DNA of 64,000 nucleotides from the NCBI GenBank assembly GCA_025084515.1, contig JAJAGP010001474.1:1-64000 (forward strand). Direction: 5' to 3'. Positions 59,901-64,000 of the stretch are shown here, piece by piece. The notes below the pieces were generated by a model that saw only the letters and a list, made by a program, of their open reading frames with translations, did not search any database and was not told the DNA's origin. Source of the DNA: Ancistrus triradiatus (taxonomy: Eukaryota; Chordata; Actinopteri; Siluriformes; Loricariidae). How positions within the stretch are numbered: the first letter of the stretch is position 1; each line of letters begins with the position of its first letter. A program made the position numbers and the translations under genes.

Positions 59901-62656
59901 TTGAAGAAGGTAACTCTTCACGCATGGTTGCTAAAGATGTGGGCTGTTCACAGTCAGCTGTATCCAAGATATGGACCAAATACAAACAGCATGGAATGGT
60001 TTTGTTAAAAGCCAAGCGTACTGGTAAAAAAAGACCAAAAAAGACATCAAAGCGTTCAAGACAAATAACTTAAGGCCATTTGTCTTGAAACCGAAAAAGT
60101 ACAACTACACAGATGAAGCATAAATGGGAGGAAAGCTTGAGCCAATGTATGTGACCGAACCGTTAGAAAAATCGCCCCTAACAGGAAATGGGATTTCAAT
60201 ACAGGAAAGCTAAAAGAAACCATCATGGGACACCTAAACATAAAAGAACAAAGACTGCAATGGGCTAAGGAGAGGCAATCAGGGATCTGTGGATGACTGG
60301 ATGAAAGTTATCTTCCAGTGATGAGGTCAAGAATCTGCATGGACAAGGTGATGATGCTGGAACTTGTTGTTTGGTGTCCTTCCCAGTGAGATTTATGAAG
60401 AGGCCTGCCTGAAGAAAACAACCAAATTTCCACAGTCCTCGATTATATTGGGGCTGCATGTCAGGTAAAGGCACTGGGGAGATGACTGTGGTTAATTCTT
60501 CTATCGATGCACAAGTTTACACTGAGATTTTTGGACAGTTTTCTCATCCCTTCAGTTGAACAGATGTTTGGAGGTGATGAAATAATTTTCCAAGATGACA
60601 ATGCATCGTGCCATAGGGCAAAAAACAGTGAGGCACATTCCTTGGAGAAAGACACATTCAGTCGATGTCATGGCCTGCAAATAAGTCAGATCTCAACCCA
60701 ATTGAAAACCTGTGGTGGAATTGAAAAAAAATGGTCCAACAAGAAGGCTCCGACCTGCAAAAGCTGATCTGACACCTGCTATCAAAGAGAGTTGGCACCC
60801 AAAATGATGCAGAATACTGTTTGTCACTGATCAAAGTCCATGCCTCAGAGACTGAAAGCCGTTATAAAAGCCAAAGTTGTGCAACTAAATACTAGTGATG
60901 TATTTTGAAAGGTCTTTTGTTTAGTCTGTTTTTCATTATTCCATTACTTTTTTTTTTCCTCGAGAATGAGTGATTCCATATTTTTTCTCCCTGTGCTTGG
61001 TCAATAAAAGGTAACATTCCACTGACTTCCACCAATGTTTTCTCTTCATTTCTTTGAGTGTTCCTAAAGCCAACAAGTTGCACTTTGGAATGACCTTATT
61101 ATTGTATCATGTTTTTGATCTGAGTTTGTTTTACAGAATGAAATGTCTGAATGAGTGCTCATCCAAGACTGGTGATTCCATACTTTTTGCCAGGGGTTGT
61201 AGGTGTTATTTTAAAATAGTCAACTCAGAATTTGAAAGCTAACCTCCAACATGCCACTGACATATGCCATTACATATCCTAACGTTGAGGCATTTTTTAA
61301 AAATAGTTTAATTAAAGCGTTTTAAACATATATAACTGAAGTCTATACTGGCTTTCAGCACTAACTCACTGGATTCAATCTAAATGAGCTTCCAGTACAA
61401 GCAGGGTATTAAAAGGCACGCCATGTGGTTTCATAGCCTTATTTTAAATGAGGAATCGCATGCAAGATGTTGACTTAATGAACGTGTAACTGCTGTCGTC
61501 TGTGTATGTCTATAGAACTGTTAAATGTCATTATAAAGTAGTTCAGGGCTTTATGGCGTGCTGTGCTCTGTATGCTCTGTTTTTAAAACCATACCAGCGC
61601 CAGACACTTGGAAAGGATTTACTTTCAGAAATTAAAGCAGCTTCTCTAGGGTGTAAAAGCAGATAATAAAATTAGGTCTGCCAAAATTTAAACAATAAGA
61701 ATTTAAAACTGCTTATTTTCACACATTTCGATCCCTGAACACACATTAGGCACCCGGACTTGGTCTGTGTCCCAAATGACCCTAACTATTTGCTGACTCT
61801 TCCTCACACAGGCTGCTCTTTTCTCTATGCCAGCAGACACGTCGCACACAAAACGTCAGTGCTAAATGGCTGCCGCCCAGTCGATCAGCTATCACTGAAT
61901 AAAAGTGCCTAATGAAATCAACACTTTGCAATATAAAGCTACAACCTAGACTACTTTCAATTTTATTATTAAAAATGAATAAAAGCATTCTGTTAAAGCT
62001 AATATTGTACACTTGCATGGCAGTGGAGTGCTTCCTAAATAAATAAAAATTAAATATAAACATTTTTATTGTCTGAAATCCCATTTCATATTTTAAAACA
62101 TTTTTTCCCTGTATCTAATTTACTAAATGTAAGAAATAACAGTATTTATGTACAGTGGGGCAAAAAAGTATTTAGTCAGCCACTGATGGTGCAAGTTCTC
62201 CTACTTAGAAAGATGAGAGGTGTCTGTAATTTTCATCATAGGTACACTTCAACTATGAGAGACAAAATGCAAAAAAAAAAAAAAAAATCCAGGAAATCAC
62301 ATTGTAGGATTTTTAAAGAATTTGGTTAGGGACAGAAATAACACGAACAAGAGTCGCAGGAAACAGGTGCATCTCTGCTCTGACAAAGGCATGCAACAAA
62401 AAACATAAATGTGATAACATCAGTGCTTACATAGGCTGCTACAGGCTCTCTGATCAATATCTCGATGCGAACTCTCCATTTTCCAAAACTACAAGATAAG
62501 AGGTGCTTACGCTTTTTGTAGAAAAGGCTGAGCGAGTTTGAGCGGAGCTGTCTGGTTCCGGCGGAAGGTGGCTGAGATGGGGTCACAGCCGGAGTGTCTG
62601 CTTCTGCTGCTGCTGTTGCTGCAACACGACGACTGGGCCTCATAGGGGACAGGTAA
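50112..62656 (-). CDS. rb1: rb1, retinoblastoma-associated protein, 3' half (exons 19-27)
   Basis: Nine minus-strand exons match human RB1 exons 19-27: 62511-62656, 57764-57909, 56536-56640, 56339-56452, 56078-56223, 55942-55972, 55658-55800, 50274-50320 and 50112-50182. All borders are AG/GT and phases join without a break. Six exon lengths (146, 146, 105, 114, 31, 143) equal the human ones as I recall them. pRb is a nuclear pocket protein that binds E2F-DP and LxCxE-containing chromatin regulators and is inactivated by CDK phosphorylation. The visible part covers the spacer, pocket B (conserved FYKK, ELMRDRHLDQ, MCKVKN, VFYN) and the C-terminal domain with its SP/TP sites and the KPLKRLRFD docking segment. 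Oddities: exon 23 is shorter than human and lacks the S811-type SP site, and the spacer is alanine-rich. Exon 18 and upstream are not in the window. Identification is very secure; the one uncertainty is the V-to-L residue at the exon 19/20 join. Confidence 0.97.
50274..50320 (-). CDS. rb1: rb1 coding exon 26
   Basis: 47 nt with acceptor TTTCCAG and donor ATGA|GTAAGT. Joined to exon 25 it reads EADGSKSSAESTLIQKLTEM, which aligns with the human segment ending QKLAEM (a coiled segment contacting E2F-DP). It lies more than 5 kb from exon 25 because intron 25 is full of transposons. Confidence 0.93.
50565..52110 (+). mobile_element. Tc1-like element, full length, in rb1 intron 25
   Basis: Inverted ends 'tacactgctcaaaaaaataa' and 'ttatttttgagccagta', TA on both sides, 1546 bp. 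Plus-strand transposase remnants: QMWQEGLLCCPLG region, GRRYQAGLLTSAF frames, RPQMGVCQTNTV region, and the EHIWDSGLAFHKRHV end. Many one-base indels split it. It is antisense to rb1. The family is very widespread in fish. Confidence 0.85.
52115..52300. repeat. (TA)n-rich microsatellite
   Basis: Interrupted TA runs filling the gap between two Tc1 elements. Confidence 0.9.
52332..53898 (-). mobile_element. Tc1-like element, full length, in rb1 intron 25
   Basis: Inverted ends 'tactggtcccttctcaaaaa' and 'tttttgagaaggaccagta', TA on both sides, 1567 bp. Minus-strand remnants include TFFFDESKFCMSFVNHGARV (catalytic core), AKTTCKWFTDHVLTVLNWP (C-terminal side), and an HTH part near 53460-53560. 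Broken by indels; same orientation as rb1. Confidence 0.88.
53905..53980. repeat. (CA)n(TA)n microsatellite
   Basis: CA-rich run passing into TA units between two Tc1 elements. Confidence 0.9.
53985..55354 (+). mobile_element. Tc1-like element, 3'-truncated, in rb1 intron 25
   Basis: Degraded 'aagtattcagtcagcacgat' end, then 'catggccaaaacaaagtcag' (start region) and plus-strand fragments of HTH ('tacaagaccattgataattc'), 'gtggtccgatgatgatgaaa' (catalytic Asp region), 'gtgaagcatgggtggtggaa' (KHGGGN) and 'catgacaatatccaaaacac' (DN..PKH). It stops near 55354 before the right end. Unusually indel-rich. Confidence 0.82.
55378..55640 (+). mobile_element. hAT fragment, related to 48095
   Basis: 'caccctgctgaatattcaaa' and 'ttgaacaaaaatgtttctgt' parallel 48228-48390, then 'agttataattccttatc' parallels sequence on the far side of the 48390 MITE. 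It ends with 'ggaatcggccagtcatatga', hAT-like. Confidence 0.55.
55658..55800 (-). CDS. rb1: rb1 coding exon 25 (E2F/cyclin docking part of RbC)
   Basis: 143 nt, as in human. The acceptor is ATCTATCTAG, followed directly by ACG TCC, and the donor is AAG|GTTGGT. It encodes TSDKFQKINQMV, then STPKPLKRLRFDVDGQDEAD. The KPLKRLRFD segment carries the RxL-type cyclin docking and LRFD-type PP1 docking motif known from human pRb. Confidence 0.96.
55942..55972 (-). CDS. rb1: rb1 coding exon 24 (31-nt micro-exon)
   Basis: The acceptor TTTCAG and donor GGG|GTAAGT bracket exactly 31 nt, as in human, encoding ILVSIGESLG. The preceding Arg codon is split AG|A across the intron. Confidence 0.95.
56078..56223 (-). 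CDS. rb1: rb1 coding exon 23 (C-terminal CDK-site cluster)
   Basis: 146 nt with acceptor CTCGCAG and donor AG|GTGAGT. It reads PPPLSPIPHIPRSPYKYPSS, then PLRVPVGNIYISPLKNSRLT and PAAMTPRS. Sites matching human S780, S788, S795, S807 and T826 are visible, with a possible T821 equivalent (LTP). The human SPYK motif holding S811 is absent, and the exon is 18 nt shorter than the 164 nt I recall for human. Confidence 0.96.
56339..56452 (-). CDS. rb1: rb1 coding exon 22 (pocket B)
   Basis: 114 nt, 38 codons, with acceptor CCTCAG and donor CGG|GTAAGA. It encodes TFKRVLIRDGQYDSIIVFYN and then the MQKLKTNILQYASPR end. The Tyr-Asn pair matching human Y756/N757, which contacts LxCxE peptides, is kept. 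Confidence 0.97.
56536..56640 (-). CDS. rb1: rb1 coding exon 21 (pocket B, LxCxE groove)
   Basis: 105 nt, 35 codons, with acceptor TTTCAG and donor GAG|GTGAGA. It reads LMMSTMYAMCKVKNVDLRF and then TIVTAYKELP. The Tyr and Lys matching human Y709 and K713 of the LxCxE-binding groove are present. The position of human C706 is Ser here. Confidence 0.97.
56940..57050 (-). repeat. SINE fragment in rb1 intron 20
   Basis: 'tgcccttatctacagcgact', 'gggttagggccttgctcaaa', 'ggcccaacagtgcaag'. Confidence 0.65.
57291..57444. repeat. 14-bp minisatellite in rb1 intron 20
   Basis: Eleven exact copies of 'ggccctgggacaca' (154 bp) with no substitution. GC-rich in an AT-rich intron. It starts about 650 bp from exon 21. 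Confidence 0.97.
57450..57575 (-). repeat. SINE-like type 2 fragment
   Basis: 'gcggagtaccaggagtaaac', 'cacagggaggacgtgcaaac', cut short beside the minisatellite. Confidence 0.5.
57764..57909 (-). CDS. rb1: rb1 coding exon 20 (pocket B)
   Basis: The acceptor is GTGTCTAG and the donor CAG|GTATTA; the length is 146 nt, as in human. It encodes YRLAYLRLKMLFSRLL followed by the nearly invariant HTLQNEYELMRDRHLDQ, the first helices of the B-box cyclin fold. Confidence 0.97.
57960..58110 (-). repeat. SINE fragment in rb1 intron 19
   Basis: 'tagagtcttgctcaagagcc', 'ggactgggatttgagcttgc', 'cataccctgagccaccctgt'. Confidence 0.6.
58111..59454. other. rb1 intron 19, unassigned part
   Basis: Contains a 137-codon minus-strand frame (58709-59122) with no recognisable motif, on the rb1 strand. 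No repeat identified. Confidence 0.3.
59455..61201 (+). mobile_element. Tc1-like element with long inverted repeats, in rb1 intron 19
   Basis: The ends 'tacaacccctggcaaaaagt' and 'actttttgccaggggttgta' start inverted arms of about 230 bp, TA on both sides, 1747 bp. Plus-strand transposase: LKQKRGLGKLLEEGNSSRMV, AKDVGCSQSAVSKIW (HTH) at 59861-60072, a broken centre, then IIFQDDNASCHRAK (DDE) at 60580-60625. Several frameshifts; antisense to rb1. Confidence 0.92.
61202..62150. other. rb1 intron 19, unassigned part
   Basis: AT-rich, no repeat or exon recognised; the 100-codon minus frame at 61782-62084 is unconvincing. Confidence 0.3.
62151..62330. mobile_element. single arm of the 48390 MITE / 53985 Tc1 family
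   Basis: 'tacagtggggcaaaaaagta', 'gcaagttctcctacttagaa', 'cacttcaactatgagagaca', an A run and 'aaatcacattgtaggatttt'. The second arm is missing. It ends about 180 bp from the exon 19 donor. Confidence 0.8.
62511..62656 (-). CDS. rb1: rb1 coding exon 19 (spacer, start of pocket B)
   Basis: The acceptor CCTCCCTCAG precedes an exon of 146 nt with donor GTAAGC. It reads YLSPMRPSRR, then an Ala/Thr/Pro-rich spacer, then SNSLSLFYKK. It enters in phase 2 and leaves in phase 1, as in human exon 19. The S608-type SP site is kept, but the human S612 SP has become RPS. With this donor the codon split with exon 20 is C|TG, giving Leu where human has Val. Confidence 0.95.
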
Positions 62657-62819
62657 CTGAGGGAGGTGAAAACAGAATGATCAGTCTTACACTCTTTCTA
62701 CCTCTACAGCAGCAGAAAGTGGTGAGCTCCTGTTACAGTGAGAGCGCTTTGCGAAAGACATAAACCACTCCAAGTGATCTCTGTAAACAGAAAATGGAAA
62801 GGGAGGAAAATGGAGAAAT

Positions 62820-63125
62820 TAGGGGCGGCACGTAGCGCTGTCACTGCCCAATTCCAGAGACCTTCGTTTGGATTTCCAGCCTGGATTTCCGCTTGCTCGG
62901 AGTTTGCATGTTCTCCCCATGTCCTGTGGTGGTTTTCATCCGGGTATGCTGCGTCCTCCCATGTTCCAAAGGACACGCAAACAGTCAAACTGGCATCTCT
63001 AGCGTGTCCCAGTGTGATGGGGCACCAGCTCTAGGTATGAATCCTTTGTTTGTGCCCTTTGCTGCTGGCTAGGCCCCAGTATATTGTGATCTTGAGCTGG
63101 ATTAAAGCACATCTTAAGGTATGAA
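62820..63125 (+). repeat. SINE-like type 2, in rb1 intron 18
   Basis: 'ggggcggcacgtagcgctgt', 'gagtttgcatgttctcccca', 'gtgtgatggggcaccagctc', 'gatcttgagctggattaaag'. The forward copy closest to full length. Confidence 0.7.
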
Positions 63126-63478
63126 AATGAATGAATACAGAATGAATGTTTTCTCTTACACTTGCTCACTTCATGCACCAAGTATCATGATTGCTTAAAA
63201 ACATTGCTTAAAGTCACCGTAAAACACACACGTGTAAATTCACCCAAGGCTCATTTAAATCAGGCTCAATAAACTTTTGAGAAACTTTGCCAGCCACATA
63301 TTCAACAGTATAAAGTTGGCATTACGTTTAAAGTATTTAGCTTCATATTCTTCTTAGCAGACACTACCTCTAGCATTGCCAGTAATCTAGTTTTTGATAC
63401 ACCAAAAGACTGGACAAGCTCCTGGGTGGCTTCCCTGGAAAGGAAGGATCAAAATTCTCCTGATGTTGTAGAGGAGAT

Positions 63479-64000
63479 ACAGTGGTGCTTGAAAGTTTGT
63501 GAACCCTTTAGATTTTCTATATGTCTGCATAAATATGACCTAAAACATCATCAGATTTTCAACACAGTCCTAAAAGTAGATGATAAAGCGAAACAGTTAA
63601 ACAAATGAAGACAAAAATATACTTGGTCATTTATTTATTGAGGAAAATGATCCAATATTACATATTAGTATGTGTACCTTTGCTTTCAGTATCTGGTGTG
63701 GACCCCCACCCTGTGCAGCAATTAACCTGCAGCTAAACGTTTCCTGTAACTGTTGATCAGTCCGCACACCGGCCATGGAGGAATTTTTAGCCCATTCCTC
63801 CGTACAGAAAACAGCTTCAGCTCTGTGATGTTGGTGGGTTTCCTCACATTAGCTGCTCGCTTCAAGGTCCTTCCACAACATTTCAGACTTGGAATTAAGG
63901 TCAGGACATTGACTTGACCATTCCAAAACATGAACTTTATTCTTCTTCAACAACCCATTCTTTGGTAGAACGCTTGTGTGCTTAGGGTCGTTGTCCTGCT
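63479..64000 (-). mobile_element. Tc1-like element, family C, cut by the window edge
   Basis: The inverted end 'acagtggtgcttgaaagttt' starts at 63480. Minus-strand C-terminal transposase follows near 63780-63990 (KRAANVRKPTNITELKLF, broken by indels). The rest lies beyond 64000. Confidence 0.85.

Noticed and set aside
62657..64000. rb1 exon 18
   Set aside because: No segment resembling the expected DSPLFDL-type sequence was found; the interval holds a SINE-like repeat and a Tc1 element, so exon 18 probably lies beyond the edge.

Overview
This is a piece of a vertebrate nuclear chromosome, almost certainly from a teleost fish. It is gene-poor, intron-rich and packed with Tc1/mariner DNA transposons, L2-type LINE fragments and tRNA-derived SINEs. 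The load of Tc1-like families and the SINE tail motif (ctctggataagggcgtctgc) fit an otophysan such as a catfish, but the sequence alone does not fix the species. Nothing prokaryotic is present: no operons, CRISPR array or phage genes.

Two protein-coding genes can be supported, both on the minus strand. The first is the 3' half of rb1 (retinoblastoma protein). Nine coding exons matching human exons 19-27 lie between 50112 and 62656, and every junction has AG/GT borders. They encode the spacer, pocket B and the whole C-terminal regulatory domain; exons 1-18 would lie beyond the right edge. The second is cysltr2, a cysteinyl leukotriene receptor of class A, with its coding region in one exon at 28638..29639. 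It lies about 20 kb downstream of rb1, the same relative order and orientation as in tetrapods. A decayed partial copy of the cysltr2 3' end sits about 2 kb upstream of the gene (31148..31676).

Layout: 1-28 kb is intergenic, with L2 3' ends, SINEs, Tc1 fragments, a degenerate minisatellite and a LINE split by a Tc1 element (21140-24560). 28.6-31.7 kb holds cysltr2, its upstream flank with a CpG-richer block, and the partial duplicate. 31.7-49.1 kb is intergenic and mosaic: Tc1 families nested with LINE pieces, a hAT remnant carrying a MITE insertion, and microsatellites. 49.3-62.7 kb is rb1. Its intron 25 is almost entirely three Tc1 elements plus a hAT fragment, intron 20 holds a perfect 14-bp minisatellite, and intron 19 holds a near-complete Tc1 with long inverted repeats. 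62.7-64 kb is intron 18 with a SINE-like repeat and another Tc1 cut by the window edge.

The two genes are linked by position, not by pathway: pRb controls E2F-dependent cell-cycle entry in the nucleus, and CysLT2 is a plasma-membrane receptor for leukotrienes. No new biological system was found. The best leads are non-canonical switch residues in CysLT2, lost phosphorylation sites in pRb, the cysltr2 remnant, the MITE with an empty-site relative in the same window, and the intron 20 minisatellite.
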